Of a DNA stretch of 64,000 nt, positions 33,084 through 45,183 are shown piece by piece. A program made the position numbers and the translations under genes. The notes beneath the pieces are model-generated. The model made no database searches. It was not told the origin of the DNA and worked only from the letters and a program-made list of their open reading frames with translations. Position 1 is the stretch's first letter; every line of letters begins with the position of its first letter. Source of the stretch: Cryptomeria japonica (lineage: Eukaryota; Streptophyta; Pinopsida; Cupressales; Cupressaceae). The DNA is taken from NCBI RefSeq assembly GCF_030272615.1, contig NC_081410.1:138730849-138794848 (forward strand), given 5' to 3'.

Positions 33084-34295
33084 TGTTGGCAATATGGATG
33101 AATTGGTTATGTGTTGCATTGATGTTTTGTCATTGATGTCAACACTAGTTGTTGTGGTTGGTTATCGATGGACACGTTTTGGTTACCAATAGAAGATCTT
33201 GTGTTACCGGCAAAAGGGACTATCTGTTGGACACTTCTAGCATGTTTGGATCAATGGAGTATGTTTGAGTTTATGTGTTACATGCTTCTAGAGAATGTTT
33301 TGGTCAGTTGGTATTGACTTGGTGATCGAATGCTATCATACACTCTTGTAAACTGATATCGGCATGGGTTTAAGGTTTAACTGACAGAGCTTTCATTGAG
33401 AAACCTTGACAGAATGCTAAGTGGTGTTGGTGCGGCTTCTAGATGGAATTCAGGATGCAAAAGGTAATCCCTGATCATGCCTCAATTGTTTGAATACATT
33501 TATTTGGCATGGTGGACCCAGATTAGGTCCAGTACCTATCTAGGTTATGGACTGGTATCATGTTAACGTGTTCTCTACACATTACCAGGATGATTTATGG
33601 ATTGGTTATTGTTGTTTTGGTCTTAAGCCGACATGGCATATCATTGTAATATGGATGTATGTAATGATCTTATTGCAATATTTTTAGGTGGCTGACCTAA
33701 TTGGTTTAGGCCTTAGGGTTTGTATAAATTGATGTAAGATCTCATTGTAGATCATGTATCGTGCTCATGCAATGTAATATCATATGTGAAGGAGATTTGG
33801 TCGATCATAGGTGATTCTGGTATTGAGCTTAACCTAGACTGTAATCAGGCATGGTAGATGCTATCTCTGGCAGTTCATCATTTTGGATTGTTGTCCATTT
33901 ATCTTCGAGTGGTTATAACCTCTCTGCAGTTAGTGACTCTTTTGTAATGAGCAATACGCTCTAGGCAGTGTGCCTTTCTGCATGTGTTGGCCCCTTATTG
34001 TATCACATACTTTCTATAGAAGTATCATCTGACAGTGGGTAGGCTCCCCACCATGGTTTTTCCCTTTCCGTATTTTTCACATACAAATCATGGTGTTATG
34101 TGGTATGGTTTCATTGTGTTAATTCTCTGTTACATTCTTAAGTTTTATTGTTTACCGGTATCTATTTCTGCTATTCCGGTATTCAATGTTTATGTGCTCT
34201 GGTTAAAGGTTATTAAGTGGTTTAATTGACATAATCTGTTAACAACTGATTCACCCCCCCACCCCCCTCTCAGTTGTTCACTGGTTATCCTAACA
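33084..34295 (+). repeat. Copia-2 5' LTR
   Basis: A 1212-bp direct repeat of 41478-44045 after removal of the solo LTR-D. A TATA box (TATAAAT) is at 33723-33729 and the conserved stem with the GTGGTTTTTCCC core at 34034-34085. A C tract interrupted by one A lies about 40 bp before the end. Confidence 0.92.
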
Positions 34296-34297
34296 AT

Positions 34298-34310
34298 TGG
34301 TATCAGAGCT
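34298..34310 (+). other. Copia-2 primer binding site (tRNA-iMet)
   Basis: TGGTATCAGAGCT, two bases after the LTR, is a perfect 12-base match to the complement of the initiator tRNA-Met 3' end. Confidence 0.93.
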
Positions 34311-34348
34311 TTGGTCCTCTTTTGCAGAAGCTAAATCGCTTTAGGTAG

Positions 34349-35500
34349 ATCCTCTGGCAACTAATCCACCGACAACTATTTTTAGAAGAGAAATCCCTAA
34401 GCTTGATGGAACAAATTATGGGATATAAAAAATCCGAATGGAGACACATCTTAGATTTCTTGGCAAGGATATTTGGCAGATCACTGAGAAAGGATATACA
34501 CCTTATGATCCAGCATCTGGCAATCCTGCTCCTACAAACTTGGACAAGAATATTGAAAATGATTCCAGAGCTAGAGAAGCCCTCTTGTGTGCACTTACTA
34601 ATTAGCAAATCAGTGGATTGACTAATAAAACATCGGCAAAGGTTATGTGGGATAAATTGCAAACTCTGAATGAAGGTGATCCTAATGTCAAAATTGATAA
34701 ACTTGATGGTTACTGGGTAAGGTATGAAAACTTGAAGATGAAAGATAATGAAAGAATTGTTGTATTTATGGAAGGAGTAAATGAGATTGTTATGGGAATT
34801 CAATGTTGTGGAGGATCTCTGAGTGAAGATGAAATAGTTTCCAAAGTCTTGAGAGCCCTTCCACTGACTTACAAGATGAAGGCAACTGCAATTAATGAGT
34901 TGAGAACAATGGAAAACACTTCAGTTAACAGAGACATTCTAATTGGGAAATTATTTGCTTTTGAGCTTGAAGAATTTGGATCTTCTAAAGCTGCAAAATC
35001 TGAACATGTTTTTCATGCATCATCATCTACCGGCAAAAGTGATTGGAAAGCCTTATATACAAAAGAATTGGAAGATATGAGGAAAGAGGATGAAGAATTT
35101 GAAAAACTTGAAGCCTTATTTGCTAGAAGATTACCTAAAGGATCGACAGGAAGTAAGTATGAAGGAAAAGTACCTTTTAAATGTTTTGCACGTAATAAGA
35201 TTGGTCATTTTGCATCTAGATGTCTTGAAAGGAATGCAAGATTTGAAGAGAGAGTTAAGAAATCATTTAAGCCTAATCAAAATAGATATAGATTAAGAAA
35301 AGTAAACAATGCTACATAGCGGATGAGGAAGGAGTAAGTGATGACTTTGAGGATGAACCAGCAACAGACTCTGCAAGTGGATCCGACAATGGAAAGGAAT
35401 GGGTGTTTTATGCTTTAAAGGAAGATGAACTGGAACCGGTTATCATGAATGAAGAAAAGGCCCTGGCAACAAAAGTTGAAGACAATGATGAATGGGTAAT
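34349..35500 (+). pseudogene. Copia-2 gag
   Basis: Homologous to Copia-1 gag, but the ATG is lost (CTGGCAACTAAT where Copia-1 has ATGTCTACTAAC). An early TAA replaces Trp in NYGIW, and a TAG lies near 34603. The central part, 34618-35319, is open for 233 codons and includes FMEGVNEIVMGIQCCGGSL and the knuckle CFARNKIGHFASRC, in which Arg replaces the second Cys. A one-base shift lies near 35300. Confidence 0.85.
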
Positions 35501-36900
35501 TGATAGTGGATGCTCACATACTATGACTGGAGATAAAAGAAAATTTATGTCCCTGCAAGAATACAATGGTGGTCAAGTTAGATTTGGAGATGACAAAGCA
35601 TGTATGATCAAAGGTAGAGGCATTATTTCTCTAGATGGCAAGCACAATACTGATAAGGTCTATTATGTATAAGGTTTAAAGCATAATATTTTAAGTGTTG
35701 GTCAATTGGTGGACAAGGGTTTCCAACTTCAGTTTAAAGATAAAAAATGCAAAATCATTAACAAAATTGGTTCGAAGATTGCAATCAGTACTCAGACTGG
35801 AGATAATATATTTCACTTGAATACTGGTAATAAACATGCTTGATTGCTCATATTGATGAGAGTTGGTTATGGAATAAGAGGTTGTGTCATGTTAATTTTG
35901 ATTGTATTGTTAAAATTAGTTCAACTAAGGTAGTTAGATATATACCTAAGATTATGAAGCCTCATAATCCGGTATGTAAGGAATATTAATTGGGAAAGAA
36001 AGTTAGAACTTCTTTTAAGAGCATACATGATAAATCTAATGATGTACTTGATTTGATTCACACTGACTTATGTGGTTCATCAAGGACTAGAAGCTTTCAA
36101 GGTGATAGGTATTTCATGTTGATTATTGATGACTATTCTAGGATGATGTGGGTGGCTTTTCTTAGGGAGAAGTTTGGAGCCTTTGAGAAATTCAAGATCT
36201 TTAAAGCAAAGGTTGAAACAGAAACTGGATTGAAAATCAAATGTCTAAGATCAAATCAAGGTGGTGAGTTCACTTCTCATGAATTTAAAAGTTATTGTGA
36301 GACAAATGGAATTAGGAGACAGATATCTGCACCTTAGACTCCTCAGCAGAATGGAGTAGTGGAAAGGAAGAACAGAACCATTTTGGATGCAGCAAGAACT
36401 ATGATGATGGAAGCCAAATTGTCTCACATCTACTGGAGAGAAGCAGCAAGAACAATAGACTACACATTCAACAGAGTTCACATCAAAGGTGAAACCGGTA
36501 AGACCCCTTATGAATTATGGTTTGGACATACACCTACTGTTAAATATTTAAGAATATTTGGAAGTAAATGTTATATCAAAAGGGATGATTCAATTGGGAA
36601 GTTTGATCCTAGATGTGATGAAGGGATATTTCTTGGTTATTCAATTCAAAGAAAATCATATAGATGTTATAACAAAAGATTGCAGAAAATTATGGAGAGC
36701 ACAAATGTGAAAGTGGATGAGCAATACAAAAATAATTATATATCATATGGTAGGAAACCAATAGTGGAAATGATCATAAATGAACTGACAATGCCTCAAC
36801 CGGTATAGGAAACTGAGACAGTTACACTAGCACAATCAGAAAATTTAATTGTGACTGATGATTAGAGTTGTGAGCCTCAATTTCTGAATACACCAAGGTA
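35501..36900 (+). pseudogene. Copia-2 protease and integrase
   Basis: The protease site VIDSGCSHTMTGDK is intact at about 35500. Stops and a shift follow at 35670 and near 35838. The integrase has the zinc region CHVNFDC...CKEY, in which the last Cys is Tyr. The core has HTDLCG (Asp), then LRSNQGG, where the second catalytic Asp is Asn (36254-36256), and NGVVERKNRTI with the Glu in place after a TAG near 36335. A clean 149-codon stretch (36359-36808) covers the C-terminal part, including ELWFGHTPTVKYLRIFGSKC. Confidence 0.87.
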
Positions 36901-37315
36901 TGTAAGGTTAAATCATTCTAAAGATCAAATCATTGGAGATAGGAACAAGGGAGTTATGACAAGAACAAGACTGACAAATGAAGAGGTGTGTCTTATTTCT
37001 CAAATTGAACCGGCATCTGTCAGTCAAGCTTGTAAAGATAAACATTGGCTAAAGGCTATGGAAGATGACTTAGATCAGATAGAAAAGAATGAGACTTGGA
37101 CTTTAGTTCCCCGACCTAAAAATAAGAATGTTATTGGAACTAAATGGGTTTTTAGGAATAAACTAAATGAGGATGGTCAAGTTGTAAGAGACAAGGCTAG
37201 ATTGGTTTGTAAAGGATATTCTTAAATGGAAGGAATTGATCATGGTGAGATATTTGCACCTGTAGGTAGAATTGAAATTGTTAGACTATTTCTTGTCTAT
37301 GCAACTTATAAGAAC
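36901..37315 (+). pseudogene. Copia-2 RT, first part
   Basis: Contains VCLISQIEPASV, GTKWVFRNKLNEDG and ARLVCKGYS followed by a stop where Gln is expected, then GEIFAPVGRIEIVRLFLVYATYK. The gene is cut at 37316 by a solo LTR. Bases 37227-37315 plus 38800-38815 (105 bp) are repeated at 39817-39921. Confidence 0.87.
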
Positions 37316-38794
37316 TGTAGATAGGAATATGGAATGCATCAAAAGCAACTTTAAACTAGCTCAACCACAAAAACTAGATTGCAATGAAAAATCCTAATTA
37401 CACTCAATGGAGATATGAAGACAAGATATTCAAATTGCATGAAATTGAAGCAAACGAACACAGATATCCCCTTCATGTGGCTCCATTGTCCTTCTTTCTC
37501 CTTCAAATTACTTTGTTTGTGGATCTCACCTACAAGTGCAAAAGCATAGTATGAAAGCAAGATTGACAAGATGAAATGACAATGTAAGGATACTAGAAGC
37601 GTGATTGATTGATCTATGACTGAAGAAAATCATCCAATCTATAGACAAATTGGAGAGATGACAAGATTAGCATGAAGAGATTTGAAAGGAAATTTCAAAT
37701 CAAGAATGACAAATATGACCAATTATGACAAGATTGACATTTTCTATGCAAGATTGATTGATTGACAAAATTATGACAAATTTGACATGCAAGATTGATT
37801 GATTGACAAGTTATGACAAAATTGACATGCAAGATTGATTGATTGACAAATTATGACAAAATTGAAATGCCATTCCCATGAAATTAGGGGAAATATTAGA
37901 AAAAATAAAGAAAATAGGAGAAATAGAAATTAGGAATTAGGAGAAATTAGTAAATTGGAAAAATTGAGGAAAAAGATGAAATAGGAATTAGGTGAATTAA
38001 TTAATAGGTTTTCATCCATTAATTAATTCATGAAAAAGACCTAGGACTAAATAAATAGATTTATTTAACCCACCAAGAAGAAGAAAAGGATTAAATGATC
38101 AAATCATAAAACCCTAGAAATAAGAGGACAAAGAATTAGGTCAAGACAACAAGAAATTAATGTCGATTCGATCATGGTTTTGATTGACAAAGGACCAATG
38201 CAAATAAATGATTGAGATTGATTAACAAATTGACCAAGATTGATAAAGAGATCAAATTGATAGGCGCCAATTGACGAGGAACAGTGACTAATTGATCCAA
38301 ATTGACATGATTGAAAAGGACAACGATCGATGACAAATCGATCGCAAAATGACAAGATTGACAAGAAGATAAGGATCGATGATGAATCGATCGCAAAATG
38401 ACAAGATTGACAAGGATGAGGATCGATGATGACTCGATCGCAAGATGACAAGATTGACAAGAGGAGAAAACCCTAATTCTATCATCGATTAGGATTGACG
38501 ATGTCCAAAATGAAATCAAATTGACGATGTCCAAAATATGACAAATGAGCATGCACATTGATGCGACAGGATAAGATCGACCAAAATCATGACTGAAGAT
38601 TGTTATCGATAAGACCAAATTCGAAAGCGAGAAAAATGAGGAATGTAGAAGAAGGAGTCGATGCTCGCAAATGATAAAGACCAAGTGCGCAACATAGAAG
38701 AAATGTTAATGCGACGCAAGAACCCTAAAAATAAGGCAATGCGTAGATGTTAAAGTATGACTCCGCAAGCATTGACCATTTTTAGACGTCTACA
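37316..38794 (-). repeat. Tat-like solo LTR inside Copia-2 RT
   Basis: A 1479-bp sequence with ends TGTAGA...TCTACA and a perfect 5-bp duplication AGAAC (37311-37315 and 38795-38799). On the minus strand it starts TGTAGACGTCTAAAAAT, like the Tat-C LTR start TGTAGACACTTAAAAAT, which gives the likely orientation. It holds two tandem repeat zones: about 40-bp units with GATTGATTGATTGAC at 37745-37865, and about 50-bp units with CGATCGAT palindromes at 38315-38465. No coding sequence. Confidence 0.85.
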
Positions 38795-38810
38795 AGAACT
38801 ATAAGGTCTA

Positions 38811-39816
38811 TCAAACCAAAACCAACTTAACCAGCTTAATGCTTAATACCGGTAAACTAACTCAATATGCCGGTAGACAGTTTTAACAATTAATTGCTAT
38901 ATCGATAAGGATTAGTGCATGAAACATAAAGACAAAGTCATCCACAACACATAACACCAATATTTGTATGTGGAAACCCTGTAAGGGGAAAAACCACTGT
39001 GGGAAAACTTACCCACAATCAGATGATACTACTGTAGATACTAAGTGTACATAAATGGGGTCTGCACATGCAGAAAGGCCAAACGCCTAGAGCTCACTGC
39101 TCAATCACAAAATGGAAGTCACACTGACTACAATTGGATGGTTAAATCTAATAAGAATGTACTGCACAAAATAGCATCTTCATATGCTGGATTCAGTACC
39201 AATGTAGTTCTGATTGTCTTTACAAAAACCCTCCTTCAATATTCAAATGATGTCTACATGTATAGCTCTGCTTATTCTCGCATATACCTTCACACAATCC
39301 TTTTTCGCATTCCATATTTGATCTTACAAATAAGATCTTATATTTATACCATAACCTAAGACCAATTTTACTAGGTCATCTCTACAAGATATTCAATAAA
39401 ACATTTTTACAAACAATACAATATCCAATGCAATAACCGATTGAACATGTCGGCTTAATGCATTTACAACAATAATTAATTATCTCCATAGCGTGTCGTG
39501 TTGATTCTGGAAAAGATAAACCTGCCAGTGTAACCCTGGACCTATTTTTTGGTAACAACAAATATGCAAATATGAATATACCAAAAATCAATTCTCCAAG
39601 ACAAGATGTCCAAACGATGTCTTCGACATTACCAAGTGTTTTCCATATCATTTCAAGTGTCGGTGATCATTATATCTTGTCGTTGTACCAGATACCGATG
39701 ATTGTGCATCAGTCACTTGCTTGCTGGTGAATGTTGTTGATTCTTTAAAGTGCCAGAGTTTATAAGTGTTTAGTAGGTGTTGACATCAATGAAAAAACCA
39801 TACTAAAATACCAACA
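38811..39816 (-). repeat. Truncated reverse copia LTR flanked by a 105-bp target duplication
   Basis: This is the reverse complement of a Copia-1-type LTR. The LTR start is intact at 39816 (minus-strand TGTTGGTATTTTAG), but roughly the last 65 bp of the LTR, with the C tract, are missing at the left end. The left junction shows TCAAA shared between the LTR and the RT target (38811-38815). The RT segment 37227-37315 plus 38800-38815 is repeated as 39817-39921, both 105 bp. The conserved core lies at 38969-39018. Confidence 0.82.
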
Positions 39817-41132
39817 TGGAAGGAATTGATTATGGTGAGATATTTGCACCTGTAGCTAGAATTGAAATTGTTAGACTACTTCTTGTCTATGTAGCTTATA
39901 AGAAATATAAGTTCTATCAAATGGATGTTAAATATGCATTTTTGAATGGTGAACTTGAGGAATAAGTATACATTGAGCAACCTGATGGATTTTTACTGAC
40001 AGGTGATAAAGATATGGTTTGCAGATTGAGGAAAGCTTTATATGAATTGAAGCAAACTCCTAGAGATTGGTATGCAAGGTTGGATAAATAGCTTTTGAAG
40101 ATTGGTTTTACTAAAGGCAGTGTTGATAGTAATTTATATTATAAGATCACTGATGATGATATTTTGATTATTGAAGTATTTTTTGATGATATCATTTTTG
40201 GAGGAGAAAATAAATTATGCATGGAATTCTCTACTAATATGAAGAATGAATTTGAAATGTCCATGATTGGTGAGATGAAATTTTTCTTAGGTTTGCAAAT
40301 TACTCAAATTGACAAAGGCATTTTTATTTGTCAAACTAAGTATCTGAGGGAATTGTTGAAGAAGTTTGGTATGGATAATTCCAAACTGGTAAGTACTCTT
40401 ATGGTGACAAGTGAGAAATTATCTATCAAAGATACATCTACACCAATAAATCTGACAAGGTATAAATCTGTGATTGGTGGTTTGTTATAAAAAACTCAGA
40501 CTAGACTAGAAAGTATGAATGCAGTAAGTATTGTTTCAATATATCAAAGTAATCCTAAAGAAAATCATGAATGTGCAATAAAAAGGATATTCCAGTATTT
40601 GCAAGGAACAACATAATATGGCTTATGGTATTCTAGAGATGATGACTTCACTTTATGTGCATATACAAATTCAGATTAGACAGGATATACTGATGATAGG
40701 AAGAGCACTTTTGTTGGAGCTTTCTTTCTTGGAAAGAAATTGGTTTCATGGATCAGCAAAAAACACTCATGCATTTCTTTATCTACTGCAGAAGCTGAAT
40801 ATGTTGTAGCAGCAACTAATTGCACTCAATTCTTGTGGATGAAGAAAATGTTGAAGGATATCAAAGTAAATTATAGTGAACCGGTAGTTATCTACTATGA
40901 TAACTCTACAGCTATTGACAAGTCTAAGAATCTAGTCTTTCACTCTAATACTAAGCACATATCAATAAAATATAACTTTCTGAAGGACAAGTTAGAAGAA
41001 AAAGAAGTCAAATTGGTTTATGTGAAAAGTAAAGAGTAGATTGTAGATATATTCACTAAACCATTGTGCAAGGAATCATTTGAGTATTTGAGAGATAGGT
41101 TAGGGGTTTCTGCCCCTCCGGCAGGGAATTGA
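39817..41132 (+). pseudogene. Copia-2 RT (rest) and RNase H
   Basis: After the repeated 105 bp, RT continues with [15 protein letters not shown], a stop, then VYIEQPDGF, the block ARLDK followed by a TAG near 40089, and the active site VFFDDIIFGGEN near 40180. RNase H shows YTNSD with Asn in place of the first Asp, AEAEYVVAA and YYDNSTAIDKS. Stops lie near 40488, 40615, 40678 and 41037. The ORF ends with a TGA at about 41130. Confidence 0.87.
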
Positions 41133-41465
41133 TTGATGCAGTTTGTCATCAATCCAACATGCATTATCAGAGAAATTATTCATTCTGGCACTAATGAGTG
41201 GTGTTACTACTCAGGGGGATTAGTCAACTTTGAGATTCAAAGGCTCACATTCTTGCTTTGATATTTTCATTATATTTCTAGCATTGATGTCAAAGGGGGA
41301 GAGATAGTGATGTGAAAAATAAATTCAGAACTTTACAGAGATATTATTCACAAGGGGAGACTTATTGATATTCAGGAGATTGTTGGTTGTCTTCTACAAG
41401 GGGAGACTTGTTTTGCATTTCTTGGTACTTAGATGTTTTTCACATCTAGTGATTCCATCAATACC

Positions 41466-41477
41466 AAAGGGGGAGAT
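41466..41477 (+). other. Copia-2 polypurine tract
   Basis: AAAGGGGGAGAT abuts the 3' LTR. Further purine tracts lie upstream at about 41290-41305, 41354-41362 and 41398-41407, the multiple-tract pattern of Sireviruses. Confidence 0.85.
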
Positions 41478-44045
41478 TGTTGGCAATATGGATGAACTGA
41501 TTATGTGTTGCATTGATGTTCTGTCATTGATGTCAATACTAGCAATTATGGTTGGTTATCAGTAGACAGGTTTTGGTTACCGGTAGAAGATCTACTGTTA
41601 CCGGCAGAAGGGACTATCTATTGGACACTTTTGGCTTGTTTGGATCACTGGAGTGTGTTTGGTTTTATGTGTTACATGCTTTCAGAGCATATTTTGGTCA
41701 GTTGGTATTGACTTGGTGATCGGATGCTATCATACACTCTTGTAAACCCTTACCGGCATGGGTTTAAGGTGTTGGATATCATTGTCATATGATGAACCAG
41801 TATGTTGATATGACGATAATGTTCATTGATGTCAATAAGTTTCAGTGAACCGATGTTGGGGTTTCACTAAGTGTGATTATCGGTTGGTACTCTCAGCTCT
41901 ATGGTTATCAGTTTGGTGATCCAGCTTGTGTGATGAACCGATGATACTCTGTGATCGAGGTGCCACGTCATCTTTGTGTGCGTGAAGGATTGAGGCATAA
42001 GAAGATCGACCATGTTTTAAGTCTACCTCGGGAATGATCATTCTTCTTAGAGGCATAAGAAGAAAACGTGATGGGTTACTAATTCCCATGAGCGGTGATG
42101 AATGAATGATGCAGATTGTCTTGTGATATGTTTGAAATGGTAATGCTTTATGCAATATGTTTGGACGGTCATGATGGAACTGCCTGTGTTGTAAACCTAA
42201 GATGCTCAGGGTTTAGTGTTTATGCTACTAACCTATTTTTTACCTATAAGATCGATGATGTTTGTATTGAAAAGTTGTTGGCAAATGTTGTGTGTAAGTA
42301 TCCGAGTGAAGAGATACTTGATACTTGTCAGACCAGTAAAAGGGAAACTGCAGAGTGTGATTGCAGAGTAGAGGATATGAAAAGGATCTACCTTGGCATA
42401 TAGTGCTATTATCAAATCAGAGTTTTTACCTATTGCCTTCTAATCATTTCAACATATGGAAAATACCTTTATCGGGTAGCTTTAACAGGATTATTGTAAA
42501 ACTTGTAACCAGGTGACTCAAGATCATTGAGTTCTTTAAATCCTCTAGCGAGGTAACCTTTAACAGGGTTCCAACCTTTAACGGGGTATATAGCCATCCC
42601 TTAACTGGGTGATCTCTAACAGGATCGGTTCCTAGCAGAACCTTATTGTAAAGTCTCTAACCAGACCAGGCTCCTAATAGGGAGAGCTTCAAAAGAGTTC
42701 ATAACAAGCTTGTGGGTATTTATCCCCACCATGGTTTTTCCCATTTGGGTTTCCACGTGGAAAATTTGTGTGTTATGTGTTATGCATTTTTCATGTGATG
42801 CTTATCAATTATTTGGTTGAAAGATTATGCATGCAGAGTCAATATGTTTATGGGTGAAATTGAAGTCGAGTACTGATCGTATTTGAAGTGTTCAAACTTA
42901 TCAATTTATGGTGTCTGGTGTCTTACTGTGTTTAACCAGTATTGCCATGGTTAAGTCTAGTAATGATGATAATCAGTTGATATTGTTTTAGCTAGATAAA
43001 ATGGTTGTGAAGATTTTTTATCTGTACTGATTCACCCCCCCCTCTCAGTACCGGTTGGGGTATTTGTTGTTCATCATTATTCATCATAAGGTTTAACCGA
43101 CAGAGATTTCACTGAGAAACCTTGACAGAATGCTAAGTGGTGTTGGTGTAACTTCTAGATGGAATTCAGGATGCAGAAGGTGATCCCTGATCGTGCCTCA
43201 ACTGTTTGAAGGCATTGCTTTGGCATGGTGGACCCATATTAGGTTTGGTACCTATCTAGGTTATGGACCAATATCATGTTAACGTTTTCTCTACACGTTA
43301 CCGAGATGATTTGTGGATTGGTTATTGTTGTTTTGGTCTTAAGCCGACATGGCATATCATTGTAATATGGATGTATGTAATGATCTTATTGTAATATTTT
43401 TAGGTGACCGACCTAACGGGTTTAGGCCTTAGGGTTTGTATAAATTGATGTAAGATCTCATTGTAGATCATGTATCATGGTCATGCAATGTAATATCATA
43501 TGCGAAGGATATTTGGCCGATCATAAGTGATCAAATTGGGATTAAGGAAGAGGCCAAAGGCCTCCAATATTGAGCTTAACCGGGACTGTAATCAGGCATG
43601 ATAGATGCTCTCTCTGGCAATTCATTATTCTAGATTGTTGTCCATTTATCTTGAGGTGGTTATAACCTCTCTGTAGTCAGTGAGAATCTTTTGTAATGAG
43701 CAGTATGCTCTAGGCAGTGTGCCTTCCTACATGTGCAGGCCCCTTATTGTATCATATACTTTCTACAAAAGTATCATCTGATTGTGGGTAGGCTTCCGAC
43801 CGTGGCTTTTCCCTTTTTGTGTTTTCCATGTGCAAATCATGGTGTTATGTGGTATGGTTGCATTGTGTTAATTCTTTGTTTCTTTCTTAAGTTTTATTGC
43901 TTACCGGTATCTATTTCTTCTATTCCGGTATTCAATGTTTATGTGCTCCGGTTAAAGGTTATTAAGTGGTTTGATTGACATAATTTGTTAACAATTGATT
44001 CACAACCCCCCCCCCCCTCTCAGTTGTTCATCAGTTATCCTAACA
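41478..44045 (+). repeat. Copia-2 3' LTR, interrupted by solo LTR-D
   Basis: The partner of 33084-34295. Its parts are 41478-41769 and 43092-44045, about 1246 bp together. It has an extra segment of about 33 bp near 43533, and the conserved core at 43784-43835. It is followed by the target duplication ATTCT. Confidence 0.9.
41770..43086 (+). repeat. Solo LTR-D inside the Copia-2 3' LTR
   Basis: A 1317-bp sequence from TGTTGGATATC to TTCATCA with a perfect 5-bp duplication TAAGG (41765-41769 and 43087-43091). It carries the conserved core at 42711-42762 and an 8-C tract near 43036 before TCTCAGT. It is the reference copy for the truncated reverse copy at 12328-13733. A series of 'aacagg / taaccag' phrases at 42480-42690 forms a loose degenerate repeat. 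Confidence 0.9.
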
Positions 44046-44659
44046 ATTCTATGTGACTAAGAGGATCAATCTCATGGTTTTCAATTTCCCAATTCTATAG
44101 ATTGATATCTAATATATCATCAATGGGTGTATTGGGTTCTTTAACCAGAATTTTCTCATCTTCCTCTTGGACAACTAAATTTGCATTTGTGGGGCTTGGA
44201 ACATATGGCTCTAATTAATCTTTTGCTAATGGTTCAAATTTAATGGTTACTTTAGTACCATGTTTGGTTTTGAAAAAACATATGAGACCAGTCTGATAAT
44301 AAATAGCCACATAACTTGGCTATAAAATCTCTAGATAAGCATATCCCAAAATAAGGTGGTAAATCTATCACATAAATGTCTTGTGGAACTAAGAATTTTG
44401 GGCATGCATGCAATGTGAGTGGCAGGTCTTTGATTACACCACTTGACTTAATAGATGACCCATCTAATCGAACAAGACCTTTTGACAATGGTTCAATTGT
44501 TAACCCTAACTGATCAGCTAAATGCTTAGACATAATTGAGCTACTAGCTTCTGAATCTATCATGCAGTTATGTAACAGATGATCTACAATTACTAAGGTA
44601 GCATAAAAAGGTTGTGGCTTATTTTCTTTTGCTACATGAACCTTTTGATCATCTTGATT
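44046..44659 (-). pseudogene. Tat-A protease region
   Basis: The minus-strand ORF 44252-44563 shows the aspartic protease motif as MIDSEASSSIMSKHLA: the usual Asp-Ser-Gly is Asp-Ser-Glu, an inactivating change. It is followed by HACPKFLVPQDIYVIDLPPYFGICLSRDF, typical of gypsy proteases. The region downstream is cut by Copia-2. Confidence 0.8.
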
Positions 44660-45183
44660 ATTAGCAAGGGCTACTTTAGGCTAATCTAAATTAGCATCTC
44701 ATATTGAAATCTTAGCAATAGCCTCTTGCAATAGGTCTGTTTGACTAGGGATCTTCAATGCATCAAACATAGAAATATTGATAGGTTCTTTCTTCATTTG
44801 AACAACAATATTAAATGCATTTGTTCTAACCTTTTGTTTCCCTTTTAAAATATCTTGACCCTTTGGAGCTTGTACTTGATGTGGCTGGTTTTATCCTCTA
44901 GGCAAAATCTGAACATTTGGGGCCACTAGAGCTGCTGAATCAGCTTGTTGTCTTGTAGTAGCAGGTTGTTTCCCTTTATTAGTAGGTCGTTTTCTCTTAT
45001 CATTTTGTTGTACAAAAGAACTAGCTTGTTGTTCGAAAATACCAGCTTGATGTTCGACATCTATAGCTCTTTTTTTTTATCTAGTATTTATTGCAACTAT
45101 TGTAGATGACTGGTTTTGACCTTGAGTACCATTTATACCACAAAAATCATTAGTGTACCAATTAACTAATGCAGCACCAAGAT
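44660..45183 (-). repeat. Tat-A gag-protease spacer, left copy of a 524-bp flank duplication
   Basis: This stretch is nearly identical to 60030-60553 and includes the same decayed codons, so it was duplicated after decay began. The duplicates flank Tat-C. The minus-strand translation resembles a low-complexity Gln-rich gag tail with stops. The left copy ends at GAT (45183), where it joins truncated Tat-C leader. Confidence 0.88.

Larger units (their letters stand above)
33084..44045 (+). mobile_element. Copia-2: older relative of Copia-1 carrying three further LTR insertions
   Basis: LTR ends are TGTTGG...CTAACA, with a perfect target duplication ATTCT (33079-33083 and 44046-44050), a tRNA-iMet primer site and the polypurine tract AAAGGGGGAGAT. 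The proteins are clearly homologous to Copia-1, but the LTRs are visibly more diverged from each other (roughly one difference in ten in the first 130 bases) and the ORFs have more stops. Insertions inside are a Tat-like solo LTR (37316-38794), a truncated reverse copia LTR (38811-39816) and a solo LTR-D (41770-43086). Confidence 0.92.

Noticed and set aside
38104-38684. A 170-codon minus-strand ORF rich in Ser, Ile and Leu
   Set aside because: It is the translation of tandem repeats inside a solo LTR; the repeat is open in several frames.
42116-42403. A 95-codon plus-strand ORF
   Set aside because: It lies in the solo LTR-D and the other LTR-D copy does not preserve it.
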